A stretch of DNA of 64,000 nt, from positions 4,662 through 68,661 of the forward strand of contig NW_025944164.1 of NCBI RefSeq assembly GCF_000764305.2, written 5' to 3'. Shown here in pieces: positions 1-12,017 of the stretch. How positions within the stretch are numbered: position 1 is the first letter of the stretch; each line of letters opens with the position of its first letter. The notes beneath the pieces are model-generated. The model was not told the DNA's origin and made no database searches. It saw only the letters and a list, made by a program, of their open reading frames with translations. The translations under genes were made by a program, and so were the position numbers. The stretch is from Hyalella azteca. Taxonomy: Eukaryota; Arthropoda; Malacostraca; Amphipoda; Hyalellidae.

Positions 1-345
1 AGTCTGGTAGATTTATAGGACATAAAACTAGTAGATCTATTGATAGTGCTGTGCACTGTGCTATCAGCTACCTATCTGTTATGTGACTCTTCAATGTTTA
101 GAAGATCTGCATTCCTGAAGGGTTTTGTATATTGAAGCCAGTTAATTGGTCAATATTTAACTCATTACCTTGCTCCATACAAACTTTACAAAGCTAATGA
201 ATAGACTTACCAATAATTGTTTACCCAAAAATCCCTAAGTGGTAAACACCACCTTGGCCTGTTGGCCATTATTGAAGGCAATAAGTGCTCTTTTTAGCCA
301 TCCATTATGATCCATATACTGTTATTGTTAGTAGGCTAACAGCAA
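1..345. other. Unassigned sequence at window start
   Basis: No gene or recognisable element can be supported here. It lies directly outside the AAAAAATC-rich hAT-like terminus and could be the interior of that element, because no matching CAGGGTTGGC terminus is present in the window upstream. There are no long ORFs on either strand. Confidence 0.4.
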
Positions 346-494
346 CATAAAAAAATAACACTTCAAATAGACAAAAAAGTTGAAAAAATCAAAAAAATCA
401 TATAAATCAAAAAAATCATGAAAAAATCAAATAAATCATTGATTTTTTATTTTTTTGATTTTTTTTAAAAAATCAAAAAAATCGCCAACCCTGG
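346..494 (-). mobile_element. Terminus of a hAT-like element rich in AAAAAATC
   Basis: The stretch is built of AAAAAATC/GATTTTTT words and ends in GCCAACCCTG at 485-494. It matches, in reverse orientation and almost base for base, the left end of the hAT-like element at 54726-54860. That element has CAGGGTTGGC/GCCAACCCTG termini and an 8-bp target duplication. Only one terminus lies in this window, and it abuts the retrotransposon directly, so the hAT element probably inserted into or next to it. Seen: the shared sequence. Inferred: same family. Confidence 0.7.
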
Positions 495-2529
495 AAAGAT
501 ACCATCTGGATGTGCTCGGGATCAGCGAGTGCAGGTGGGCAGGAGCAGGCAGGACGAGGTTGGCTACAGGACAGACGTTGATATACAGCGGAGATGATGA
601 ACTACATGAGGGAGGCGTTGCTATATTGATAAGTCAACAGGCAGAGAAGTCGCTCATGGAATGGACACCTAACAACAAGAGGATAATAACAGCAAGATTC
701 TACTCGAGATACAGAAGAGTGACTATAATTCAAGTGTATGCCCCTCACAATGAGAGGTAGGAAGAGGAGAAAGAACAGTTCTACCAAGAATTACAAGAAA
801 CATTAGATGGATGCAACAGGAATGACATCACCATCATCATGGGAGACCTTAATGCTAAAGTAGGAACTGATAAAAGCGGGTACGAGAGGACTATGGGCGT
901 GCATGGGCTGGGGATGCAGAATGATAATGGAGAAAGGTTATGCAAGTTTTGCCAGCTGAATGGACTTGTGATAACAGGTACATTATTCCCATACAAGAAC
1001 GTCCACAAAGCAACATGGGTATCTGCTGATGGAAGAGTAAAGAATCAGATCGACCACCTCCTGATCAACGGTAGGTGGAGATCATCTGTCCTGGACACGC
1101 GGGCACAGAGAGGAGCTGGTATCAATAGCGACCACTACTTGGTGAGGACACGCATCATACTGCGCCTCAGTACCCACAGAAACAACAATCAGGTAAAGCC
1201 GAGGTTAGATGTGGAACGACTGAGAAATGACGAGATGAGAAAGAAGTACTGCAGGGCAGTAATAAACAAGCTGGACACCACAAGGAATGATAGTGATAAC
1301 ATAGAGGAGATATGGGAGCAGCAGAGAAATGCCTATACAAAAGTGGCAGAAGAGGTTCTTTGGTACAAGAAAAGGGTGAACAAACCATGGATCAGCAACG
1401 ATACCTGGAGGCTGATCGACGAGAGGAAAAGTGCCAAGATACGTGTTGAAAGCGCCCTATCAGAAAGAATTAAAAACAGAATGAGAGAAGAGTACAGAGA
1501 AAAGGACAGGGAAGTGAAGAGGAGTGTAAGAGAAGACAAAATAATGTGGATGTCGGAAGAAGTGGCAAGAGCACAGAACGCAGCAGAAAGCGGAAGACAA
1601 AAAGAATTGTACAGTATTGTGAAGTGGCTGACAGGGCAGAGTACCAACACCAGGCAAACTGCAGCAGTGAAGAGTGTGAACGGGGAGCTGCTGAAGAGCA
1701 AAGAGGCCAGAATGGCGAGATGGAAGGAACATTTTCAGGAAGTTCTCGACAGAGAAGCACCAGAGGAACCACCAGAGGAAGTGGGAGAGCAAGCACAGGA
1801 GCTCGATATCTCAGTTGAGGCACCAGATGTGGCGGAAATAAGGGCCACACTGAAGACCCTCAGGAATGGAGGTGCCCCTGGGGCAGACAAAATTTCAGTC
1901 GAAATGCTTAAAGCAGATATCGAACGGACCAGCTTAGAGATGAAGCAGATATTTGTCCTGATTTGGGACCAAGAGACGGTGCCGACACAGTGGACCAAGG
2001 GTTTCATTTGCAAAATCCCAAAACGAAGGAACCTTCAGGACTGTGGAAACTGGAGGGGAGTTACATTGTTGCCTCTGGCCAGCAAAGTGCTCAGCATGAT
2101 CCTCATCAACAGGATACAAGGTGGAGTGGATACATTGCTCAGGAAGGAACAAGCAGGCTTCAGGAGGGGAAGAGGAACTGTTGACCAGATATTCATTCTC
2201 AGAAACATCCTAGAGCAAGTCAACAAATGGAACGCTACATTGTACGTCCACTTCATTGATTTTGAGAAGGCATTTGATTCAATACACCGAGACAGCCTTT
2301 GGGCCATCATGCGCCAATATGGAATACCTCAGAAGCTGATCCGGCTAGTCAGGACTCTCTACGAGGACTTTCAGTGCTCTGTAATTGATGAGAACGAAAC
2401 AACAAAGGGGTTTCCAGTAATGACAGGAGTGAAACAGGGGTGTGGTGTTGCATGTCAGGATTTTTGTTCCTCCTTGTGATCGACTGTGTAATGCGCAGGA
2501 CTGTGGAAGGTGAAAGAACTGGGCTTTAG
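488..2529 (+). pseudogene. LINE endonuclease/reverse transcriptase ORF, broken
   Basis: One reading frame runs from about 488 to 2479. The endonuclease part shows YHLDVLGISECRW, then MGDLNAKVG at 839 and NQIDHLLINGRWR near 1045. The last of these is the conserved C-terminal endonuclease block with SDHYLV. The reverse transcriptase part shows GAPGADKI near 1870, GNWRGVTLLPLASK near 2045, KEQAGFRRGRGTVDQIF near 2145, FIDFEKAFDSIHRDSLW near 2255 (first catalytic Asp) and TGVKQGC near 2425. Breaks: an in-frame TAG at 758-760 with the same frame continuing after it, and a frameshift near 2440-2455, after which similarity resumes in another frame up to a stop at about 2529. The catalytic YADD/FADD box is missing. 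It cannot make an active protein. Confidence 0.88.
495..2529 (+). mobile_element. Truncated non-LTR retrotransposon (LINE)
   Basis: This DNA codes for an apurinic-type endonuclease followed by a reverse transcriptase, the layout of non-LTR retrotransposons. The 5' end is cut at the hAT-like terminus. The 3' end stops inside the reverse transcriptase before the FADD-type catalytic box. No target duplication or A-rich tail can be placed. Its base composition is clearly richer in G and C than the flanks. The proteins resemble those often mislabelled craniofacial development protein 2-like in animal annotations. I do not assign a clade. Confidence 0.9.
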
Positions 2530-3121
2530 TGCATCATCGGTCATCACAAAATTGTGCATAGAATGTCATATATAGAATTGTGCACCAGGCATCATAGAAT
2601 GAAAAGTAATTGACCTGAACTATGATTTATTTCTCCAAAAGATATGATGGTTGTCATAAAACATTCCTTTCTGTTTCAGGTATGTTCTTCACAATCTTTT
2701 TTATAGTAAATTCACTTAACCCAATTAAAATGGTGTGAAATTACAAGCCATCCTAAAAGCTTACAGATACAGAAAAAATGCTATAAGGCTGCTAATATGA
2801 AGCTTGCAGTGGACAAGGTTGTTGTAAATGCTCAATGGCATGTTCATGGATATGGTAATATAGCATCAATAATACATACGGTGATTAATGTATAACGTAA
2901 TATCATATCGATAAATGAAAAAGAAGTAAAAATCACAGAAAATGTAAGTTATTCTACATCTACATCATCTACAATGAAGGAGGAGGGCTTCAGAGTACTG
3001 TTAGTAATGGATGAGTGCACTATGCATGCTTCAAATGTTTTAAAATGAAGTTTTATTCCAAGTGTCCCGAGTAGCCCCGTTCGACGCTAGTAAATGTAGG
3101 ATTTCTTAATTTTTTTTATGC
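2530..3121. other. Intergenic, no feature seen
   Basis: AT-rich non-coding sequence between the broken LINE and the repeat that precedes mRpS27. No ORF, tRNA or terminal repeat was found by eye. Confidence 0.4.
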
Positions 3122-3261
3122 TAGTAAAAATGTTGAACTTTACACCTCTATTTTTAGTTTTGCAATATTTTGATTAGTTTAGCTGCTACAACGTTTCTGA
3201 CAAATGTAGGATAACTGTCCCAATTTACCCCGCCCATCCCTTATTATCCCATTTGACAGTA
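3122..3261 (+). repeat. Dispersed repeat, copy 1 (second copy at 58269-58410)
   Basis: About 140 bp containing TTTTTAGTTTTGCAATATTT and GATTAGTTTAGCTG, then a pyrimidine-rich CCCATCCCTTATTA block ending in TTTGACAGTA. It is repeated in the same orientation 55 kb away with scattered substitutions. No terminal inverted repeats or target duplications were recognised, so the class is unknown. Confidence 0.7.
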
Positions 3262-3760
3262 AGTGTGCTGTGGATGGCTTGGTAAAGTAGCATTGATCAG
3301 ATCATAATCTCAAAATACTAAATTCTCTTATATTTACTATAGAATTGCACTATGAAGTAAGAATGAAACCTAGCAGATACTGCACTTACTACCTTACCAC
3401 TTGTCAATAAAAATCATAATACTGGTCTCAGAGGTCAGAACTCAGTAGTTTGTGGTGTGTGTGTGTGTAGTGTTTAATAACCATATGATCACTATGAACC
3501 TGTTTTGATCATGCTGTTAAGATGGGGTTTAGTTTAATTGAAAAATAAGACCATTTCCATTGAAGGCTGGCAACTTGTGCTGTGGTGAATTTACTGGAAT
3601 AAATAAATATTGACATTAGTTGACTTTCTAATTGATAAATTTATTAGATCAAAATTTGAGAGGACTAAAAAGAAATTGTTTTGTTGATTACGTGTTACAG
3701 GCACTTGTTTTTATTGTTGGAAAAAAAAGTAATTTTTTTAATCCAAGTTATAAATTCCCA

Positions 3761-6700
3761 ATGTTTTCTCGTTCTTTCAATTGCATACGAAAGGTTTTGC
3801 CCATTAGACATGGACAAATTTTCCATGCTCACCTATCTCCTGGTAAGTCTGGTAGTTGAACTATTTTAAACCTTGCCTAATTTCTTTCATAGAAAATACA
3901 AAAAATGGCACACTTGCCTAGAATCTGTGAAAAGTGCCTGTAATAGTATTGTTTTTAATTAAGATTTTTGGAAAGTTTTGTCTGATACTCAAGATTGTGC
4001 AATAATTAGTTCACGAGTGGTACTGGGTAATAACAACCAACCAAATTTTCTGTTCAAGCATTTAAAAATATACACCTACATTACTGATTGATGGGCCTGT
4101 GAGACTGTTATGTTACTTTGAGTTCATTTCTTGTTAAAGTTATTGTGAAACTTGAAATTTTTGTTTTCTGTGACTATATTCAAATGCTCTTATATATCAG
4201 CAATGTTTTCAAAAAATTATGTCAGTAGCATTCTGTTATTCTGAGATTTATAAATTTTATTGGTTTTCAGGGAGTTTTCTTCAAGCCAGGGATTATCTTC
4301 CCCAAACTTATATGTGTGAAGATGCATGGAATCAACGGTTGAATGAAGATCTGGTTAAAAAACTTGATAAACCAGGTAATATAGATTAACTTTACATAAT
4401 TCTTTTTTCTGATTCTGCCATCTTTTCTGAATACAGTGGAACCCTACCTTATGAATGTCCTCTCCTACATTGAAACCACCTTACATACTGTCTAGTGTAC
4501 TCTGCTGTTCAACCGTTCTTTAGTACGGCTCTTACATTGAGAATTATCCTGGGCACGGCAAAAAAGCAGTGGAGAGGCCATAAAGTGTTAATTGGTATCT
4601 ATTAGTAAATTAAGCGTCAAGAAACGTGCAACTAGCATATAGATTGTTGGCTTGGCCAAGAAGTACGATCAAAATGAAGTGTACAATCTCTGCTATCTTG
4701 GGTCTTAAAAATGCCACAATTAGACTCCTACAAATTTCCATAATTTTTCATCAACCCATTGTTTTTACAACATACCTTTATACGGTATTATATGCATATG
4801 CAAAAGAGAGGTGACTTTTGAGATGCCTGACATGGATTGGAGTCTTTTTTTATTATTTTTAATGGAAAAATTACATTTGCGTTAGGAAAAATCTGCAACA
4901 CAAATGGAGTTCTTACATGAATTAGCTTTGTGAGGTAGGTGGAGTTCTACTGCACTGTATTTTCTTGAGATAAATTATGTTATAAATGTTTCAATTTGAT
5001 TGTATTACTTGTGAATATATCATGTTCAAGACCAATCAGTTTAATCAATAGGTACATAGGTATGAGTTTATGTACTCTTTATTTTTATGCTTGCAATATG
5101 TCTTTCATGTTTAGACAATGAAACTTGCCTGAAGAATTTCTATTGTTATTTTTGGTTAGAAGTGATGTATAATTATATACCTACAGTATATAGTTTGATG
5201 TCAGTCCTCCAAAAGTATGGTACACTTTCCATGTCTTAAAATAACAAGTTTTAGGTAGGTAATACCGGCATGCACTCTTTATTTTACAGAAAACTGTTAG
5301 TTTGATAGATGTTGGAAAATTATTGTATACGGTAATTTTCTGTGCTTCCCTTGCTATTTTTTTCTTGCTTTGCAGGGGAATTTTATGTGACAATCTCCCA
5401 AAAAATGAGAACAGAAATGAAAATTTGGCCCCTTGATGTTGATTTGGTGAGTAGCTAGCTTTTATTCTCTCCTTGCTTCATGTAATGAGTTAGACCTGCC
5501 ATTCAATCTTCAGTATCATTTATAAATAATCATAAATGTGCTTCATCTTCAAGAAAGAGAGATTTTTGTGTTTCAGATATTTGAATTAACAAGCATTCAA
5601 GACATGTAGTATTTATTGGCACAACAATTAAGAAATGGTTCTTGTGCTTCAAGCTGTAGTTTATAGCATTGGTGTCTCTAGTATTTGCCTCCTGTCTCTA
5701 CAAACTGTAGCTGTACAACGATATTTTTCTGACCAAACTATGCATTAATGTTTCCAGCATTACGGTACCATACATTAATTACTCTAGGAAATGAATGTTA
5801 GTAGACATGTGCAGCATTATAGCATTAAGTACTATGACAAATGTTTTTTTCATAGTATATGCAGTCATTACGAAGTGACAACAGCACCGAGTGGAATGTT
5901 CAAGATGTCATGGACTTGCTTCTCAAGTTCCGTCTGTCAGGAGGCACGACTTTATTACTCATGGAGTCCACCCAGCATGCAGTGTTGCGACTCTTACTTC
6001 AGCACAAACACTTCAAGGAGATCCTCGTCATTCTCTGCCAACCAGAACGTTATGGCGTGTTCTTAGACAATTTTACAGCCAGCCACATAATGGACCAGTT
6101 ACTTGAAAAAGGAGATCATGTTGGTGAGTAATCATGTAATATATATCTTTTATACCAGAATCATGTTGAACCTCTCACCTGAACATGGAAGGAAATATTC
6201 TCACTTTAGGTTTTTGCTGGAAAATATAACTAGGAATGCACGAGACAATTAACATACGTATAACATTCTTCAATTTGAAGATTGTTCTCAATAAATTTTC
6301 TCCTGAAATGCTATTCTCAATTTTGAGAGCTATTTATTTTCATCATCGGACAAGTGTATTGAATGATAAAAAGAAAATATTTTGGGGAATAATTTACAGG
6401 AATTTGAATAGTAAGGCTTTGAGTTCGAGGAACTAGATTGTGCAAAGTATAACATTGTTATGTGAAGTGGCTCAGAAAACAGGTTAATTTGATTCAGCCA
6501 CAATGGAAATTACTTTCAAATCCTGTTAAATCACTTCAAATGTTAAAGAGAAACAGTATCCAAGTGTCAGCTATGCATTCATGTCATTAATTTAATACTT
6601 GATTTCATTTAATTCTTTCTTGTATAGTTGTTGATTCCACTATTGCTTCTCAGAGTTACCGTTACAAATTAATTAGTTACGAATTAATCAGTTACTGTAA

Positions 6701-9700
6701 TCAGTTACATCTCCTGAAGTTCTTTTTCTCCTAAATGACTGATTCTCCCAGGGAGTGGTATTGTGGCATCACGTATGATGTTGATGGAACAGTTCGACAA
6801 TCACGTGACAAATCTTCTTGTTTTATTGAGCTGTGTTCTGTCAATTAAGCACCGCAATGAAGCTGATAATCCCGACTACAGTCATAAGCCTAGTGAGCCT
6901 GCTGAACGTGTAAGTTAAATCTACCTATATTAGCTACTAACCTAAATGCTTGAAATTAAATTTTACTGAAGCCTTTCTTTAAAGCAAGCACAGTATCGAT
7001 CTACATTCTACACTATATAAGGTGTAGGGTCAGTTGTAATATAGATGAGTCTTCCGGTGCAATGATACCTACTGCCAAAAAATATGCGTCCAGGATGTGA
7101 CTTGCTTTTCTTCTGTATGTAATTGAACTTGACCTGAGCAAAACTTTTCAAATAGTTTTTGTTTTATTTTACATTGAGAATTGTCTCTTGTTGTGCAGGT
7201 ATTGCTGCGCATTGACTTTGATGATTCAAAATATGTGGACGACCACTTCCGTCTTGATCACAGTCGCCTGGTGGGTAAGACCCTGGCGTACTGCTCGAGT
7301 CACGTGCCCTCAGGCGAGCTGCGCCTCAACTGCCAAGTGCTGGGCCGTGCCTTCCTGCAGGACTGGGCAGGCCTGCAGCAGCACCTCAAGCTTCTCTCAC
7401 AACACTCTCCATTGTCACCACTAGTCGTGAGAATTATCCTGTATAAATAACTCTCGTGAGAATTATCCTGTATAAATACCTCTCTAATTTGCCATGTTTA
7501 GAATTTGTTAGTTTAACCTACATATTATTTCCTTGTCTTATAATTTATCAACGCCAGATAATTTTTTCTAAATTTATTACGTTACAAGGTTAAAGCGATT
7601 TTATGTTGTTGAGAAAACAAAAGAAAAAGTAGGAAGTTAAGAAGGGAGATAGATTCCTTCTACTGTTCTTTATAAGAAGCATCCTGTGGCGTGCTTTTAA
7701 ACTCTTTTTACTGCTTTTTACTACTTATTTTTTACTTTTTGTTATAATTCTGTGTAAAGGACTGCCATACATCATCGTTATCAATATCCTGATTTCTTTT
7801 GCTTTTTATAAACTTCTTACTACTCCTAACTACTTTGCAATCTAACTTGGCTGGTGTCTGTTAGTGCCGTGATAGCTAACCTCTCCTGACTACATGCTAA
7901 CCTACTGGCAGTCAAGTTGTGTGTCTCTTGTGTTAAACTGAGTTATTCTTCCGCCGCTTCGTTACTGGAGTGCATTCGCGCCTCCTCCACTGGCTCCTCG
8001 TGTCTGATTCTGGTAGCATAAGGACAAAGTTCACGAGGCTGGCTAAAGTACCTATGAACTAATTGCTGCAAGAAAGTGACATAATTCTATTCTATGATCA
8101 GTAAGCAATTGTAGAATACTGGCCTCCACTAAACTTATGATGCATGCAGTGCGGCGACTGCGCTGGGCACAGGGTTAATCGTTTTATTTTGGTTCTTGTA
8201 CCCATGCTAATTTGAAATATTCGAGACAATAAACATTAATAAACGTGAGATTAATCAGTACCCACCCATTGTAAGTTGAAATATTTGAGACAAAAGACAC
8301 CAGTGAACGTGAGCATTAATCATTTTCTAACTTTGGTTAATTTTCTATTGTGCGTGTTTTCTACGTCTCTTCGTTGTTCTTACTTGACGTTCATGGTTTT
8401 TATTAAACTTCTTCATTAATATATTTAATTTTGGTAAATTTTTTAGAACATGGCGCCATATTTTGACGTGAGAGCTTGTGTACGCAGTCTAAAGATTTCT
8501 CGTGCATTAGAGGAGCAATAACGAATTTACTATAACTCATTGACTCGCGTGGAAGAATCATATAAATTGCTTGCATTCATACTGTCATGTGAGCTAAATA
8601 ATATATACACGTACCATGCTCTAATATATGTCACATCTTTGCCAAGTTCATAATTAATGGATTTTGCTGCTTGTATTTTTTTTTTTTTTTTGGACGATGT
8701 GCCTTCTCACTTGGGCAAGTTATTTGTACTCAATGTTAATTTGATGTGATGTCGCAGAAGGAGCTGGTGGCTGAGCAGCTGCAGGCGTGCCCTGACGACG
8801 CCCTGAGAGAAGACCTGGCCAACGACCTGGCGGCGATCGCTGCTAAGCCTGACCTGGACCTCGTCCAACTCATTGAAGACAACCTCAATAAATCCATCCG
8901 GGAGTCACAAGATGATTTTGTTAATGATCAGGTTTTGTACCAAACTTACTATTGACGTGTTGATAATATTACGTATTTTCTATATTTATGATGCAATAGT
9001 ACCTACGATTAAACCACGAGTTGCCTCGGACTACATACGGTAACACGTGATTTTGTTAGTTCTGTCCAATTGCACGGAACTGTCGATGTGTGGAGCATTC
9101 AAAAAGAGGCCCACACATATGAGCGCTGCTGAAAAGTTTGAGCGCGTCTCAGACGTATGAATGCGGCTTATATACTAATACACGCTGCACAGACATGTGA
9201 ACGCACCACAGTTGTATGAACGATGCTCATATAAATAAACGCTGTTCAAATGTATGAACACTGCCCAGATATATGTGCTTCGCCATATGAAAATCGCCAC
9301 GATATTTGTGTCACGCTGTATGAAAGCTGCTCTGACTTCATTTAAGAACTGCATTCCGTTCTGGTGTCTGCATCTTTTTGAAGTTTCTCTCGTTTGCCTC
9401 CTTACGCGGCCACGTTACTTGAGTTAGCATATCTCCTGGGTTCGAGTTTCCCTCGTGTCGCATCCTGGAAGCACCAAGAGCCTCAATATTCCTATTTCAT
9501 TGTGTGATGCTCTAAATTTCTTTGATATTCTCGTTAACGCGGCTTTCAGGATTATGGTGCTTTCTATGTACCAACCGACAGCTGCACGTCGTCCCTCTTG
9601 TCAAATGCTCACTTTGATAACAAATAGGAGCCCAGGTGAACAAAGAACTGCTCTCTTACTCACATTATACGGGATAATGAGTCTTACTGTTGTGTTCTAG

Positions 9701-10220
9701 ATGCGACTATATGAGCGGTGGAGTGCTGAGCGACAACAGCTTTTTGAGCGCCAGTGTGAAGCTTATGAGAGAAAGAACCTCATGAAGCAAATAAAGGAGA
9801 AGAAGAAGGAGCTCAAAAGTCGCGAAGAGTTGCTCTATTTCTTCGAGCGGGAAGATGAAATGGATGTCATCCAGGCGGGCAAAACTTTTGTGTGAGTTCT
9901 CCAACATCGTCAAGTTTGATATGAATTTCATTTAATTTTAATAAAGCTTCAATTTTGATGTTTGCTATTTAAAATTCAATCTATCAAGATAATTGAACAT
10001 TTCATTTAAGTCGTACTTGTTATGTCGTGTATGACCGATATCAACGTCCACTTTTGCATGGAATATTAACGTATTGTATTGACGTTCGTGTTGTAGGCAT
10101 CCCTTCCCTCGCGAGAGGCCGCCTCAGTATCGTCGCAAGAAGAAGGAAGAGGCGAGGGACGAGAAGTACATCCCACCCTCCATGGTCGGTGGGAAGATCA
10201 TCAAACTCCCCACCGACTAA
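3761..10220 (+). CDS. mRpS27: Mitochondrial small-subunit ribosomal protein mS27 (MRPS27), nine exons
   Basis: Structural protein of the mitochondrial ribosome small subunit, made in the cytosol and imported. Exons read from GT/AG sites and phase: 3761-3842, 4271-4375, 5376-5446, 5856-6123, 6752-6909, 7199-7426, 8758-8931, 9701-9891, 10097-10220. They join without a stop to 466 residues (human MRPS27 is about 414). The N-terminus (MFSRSFNCIRKVLPIRHGQ) is basic and lacks acidic residues, as expected of a mitochondrial presequence. Residues 152-160, YGVFLDNFT, match the family's YGIFPDNFT block in the PPR-like helical region. Residues 336-343, DLDLVQLI, match the conserved C-terminal block. Residues about 380-408 are a Lys/Glu-rich coiled coil, and the tail is basic and ends KIIKLPTD. 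The start is the first Met in a frame that splices cleanly. The donor after exon 7 (CAG|GTTTTG) is weak; GTTAAT at 8920 is an in-phase alternative. The 3' end faces the SLC46-like gene. Confidence 0.9.
4434..4957 (+). mobile_element. pogo/Tigger-like DNA element in mRpS27 intron 2
   Basis: The left end CAGTGGAACCCTACCTTATG and the right end (reverse complement CAGTAGAACTCCACCTACCT, with a few extra bases outside) resemble the CAGTxGAACCyC ends of pogo/Tigger elements. TA lies at 4432-4433 and 4958-4959, the expected target duplication. Inside, a short frame reads VGLAKKYDQNEVYNL near 4645-4700, reminiscent of the helix-turn-helix LAKxYGV motif of pogo transposases, but it ends in a stop. It is about 524 bp, too short to be autonomous. 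It sits wholly within the intron, sense to the gene. Confidence 0.6.
7425..7482 (+). repeat. 29-bp tandem duplication carrying the exon 6 splice donor
   Basis: Two adjacent 29-bp copies, 7425-7453 and 7454-7482, differ at one base by my reading. Each contains TC|GTGAGAATTATCC, so the mRpS27 exon 6 donor is present twice. Use of the first (7427) keeps the frame into exon 7. Use of the second would add VRIILYK and then a stop within the duplicated DNA. Confidence 0.85.
7483..8757 (+). other. mRpS27 intron 6 remainder
   Basis: AT-rich intron with no ORF or clear element. A T-run at about 8679-8692 lies 65 bp before the acceptor. Nothing else was recognised. Confidence 0.45.
9060..9330 (+). repeat. 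Degenerate short tandem repeat in mRpS27 intron 7
   Basis: Words such as TATGAACGC, TATGAATGCGGC, GTGAACGCACC and TATGAACACTGCC recur every roughly 20 bases between about 9090 and 9320. This indicates an old, decayed minisatellite. Unit boundaries cannot be fixed by eye. Confidence 0.5.
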
Positions 10221-12017
10221 TGCCATCGCCGCCCCACTCCCTGTACCTTCTCCATGTATCTTTCCTCTTGTTAAATGGCTCCAAAAATAAGATCTCGGTT
10301 ATAATTATTGTTTTATTTGAATCTGCCTGAGTATGAATGTCGATTTAAATTTGAAATTTATGTAGGTTTGATTTTCTAATGAGAAAAACTTGGGAAACAC
10401 CTACACTTATCCCAAAATAGTTGAAAAATGCGTTTTTTAGTGAAGCATCGTGACAACGGATTCGGATAAATGCAGTTCGATAACGATGCAATGTTATACA
10501 TTAGCTCGCAGATTAAAATCAGGTGTACATTTTCAAATAATGCAAATATAAATGGATCGAATCTCGAAGGTTTTTCTTGCAAGAAGAAGAGTTATTAAGT
10601 TGCAAGATCGGACAGCCATTATTCTAGCATATCCTGAAATGAACGATAATGGCTGACACAGTTAGAAAATTGGCCCTTTTATTCCATCAATTATTTGACC
10701 AATGCGCACATTTCACTCTGCCCGCTGCGACATTGAAGCTGCTGATGAACAATTACGGTCGATCAAAAGTCAAATGCAGTATATATTGCCTCGTGCGTCA
10801 GCGCAAGCCAGTAGCTACATAAATAATATGATGTGGGACATGCAGATGAAAATATTCTTACTATATTGGATTCATACCAACGAATTTGTCTGGTCTCAAT
10901 CATGGATTGCAAGTTAGTGGATAGATTCGATCATCGATGTCATGTTCCACCCGCGGGCTGTTTTCACTCGTCTGCATGTGCGAGATTAGGACCACGGAAC
11001 TGGTACCTGCTTGAAGTCTGACGTTGTTAGCAAAGCTTATTTCTTACTCTAAAGTGTTAGAGTGAAACAACGATAATGATCAGTATTTAATTACTGAACC
11101 TTTATAAAAATGTCATGGTGCAACTTCCAAATCTCCAATGTGCACGCCTCATTTTTTATACGTCTTTGAAGCAGAGCTTCGTACATCTGTTAGAAAACTA
11201 ACATCAATTCTATTCTTAGTTCGGTAATAGGCTACTGCAATTAGCTACCGAAAGTGGAACTAATAAGAATTCTATTTAAATTTGCTCGTGTAGTGAATAT
11301 TGGCTTACTTTCTACTTAGATTTTGGCAGGGTACATACTGACGCCATCGTTGCGACAATTAAAACAATAACTTCGTACACTAACTAATAATAGCTCAAAG
11401 AACATGTGTTTAAGATGCGTGTGTATTAACGCGTTCACAGCTATAGAGATCTACCATTTTTCAGCTAATATTTACTATATCCATTCATAAGTTGAATAAA
11501 TATGTCCAAGAAATCGATTTCAGTACATTGCTTATTTGTGTACAAGCTTTCTATACTTCACGTTGTCATAATGTGACGCTTCTGCGTGCGCAAGAACAAC
11601 GTTTGTCCTAATGAAATAACGTGAGCATCTAGTCGGCAGATCCCTGCTTCCTTCGAGCATACCATCAGTCCCTATATACCGCACCGTTGCCCGCTGATCA
11701 TTTGACATTCAGTGAAAATGGATTAGGCAAACGTTGCAATAATTTCTTTTTAACAAGTCAGATTTAGTTTTGTCAATATTATACGATAGCGGAGCAATAT
11801 AATCTGTGTTATATGTCGTCTGCTAAATTGTCATGTCATGTCGTCTGCTAAAGTTTATGAGATGGTCACATGTGCGGAAATAGATGATCACAATCATTTT
11901 TCTATTTAACACAGGTATTCCATGGCATAGGTACTCACAAACTAACTTTGGCAAGCATATCAAAAGGCATGAGCAACAAATATTAATAACAGTAAACTCG
12001 TTTGAAACAAAAAAAAA
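10221..12017. other. Convergent intergenic region between mRpS27 and the SLC46-like gene
   Basis: Holds the 3' untranslated regions of both genes. A variant AATAAG lies about 65 bp after the mRpS27 stop, inside a T-rich context. No canonical AATAAA was confidently tied to either gene. The open frames here (for example 10702-10917) are short and show no recognisable family. Confidence 0.45.

Noticed and set aside
9425..9480. GGGTTCGAGTTTCCC resembling a tRNA T-arm (B box)
   Set aside because: The B box match is incomplete (GGTTCGAGTTT), no A box or cloverleaf could be formed upstream, and it lies in an mRpS27 intron.
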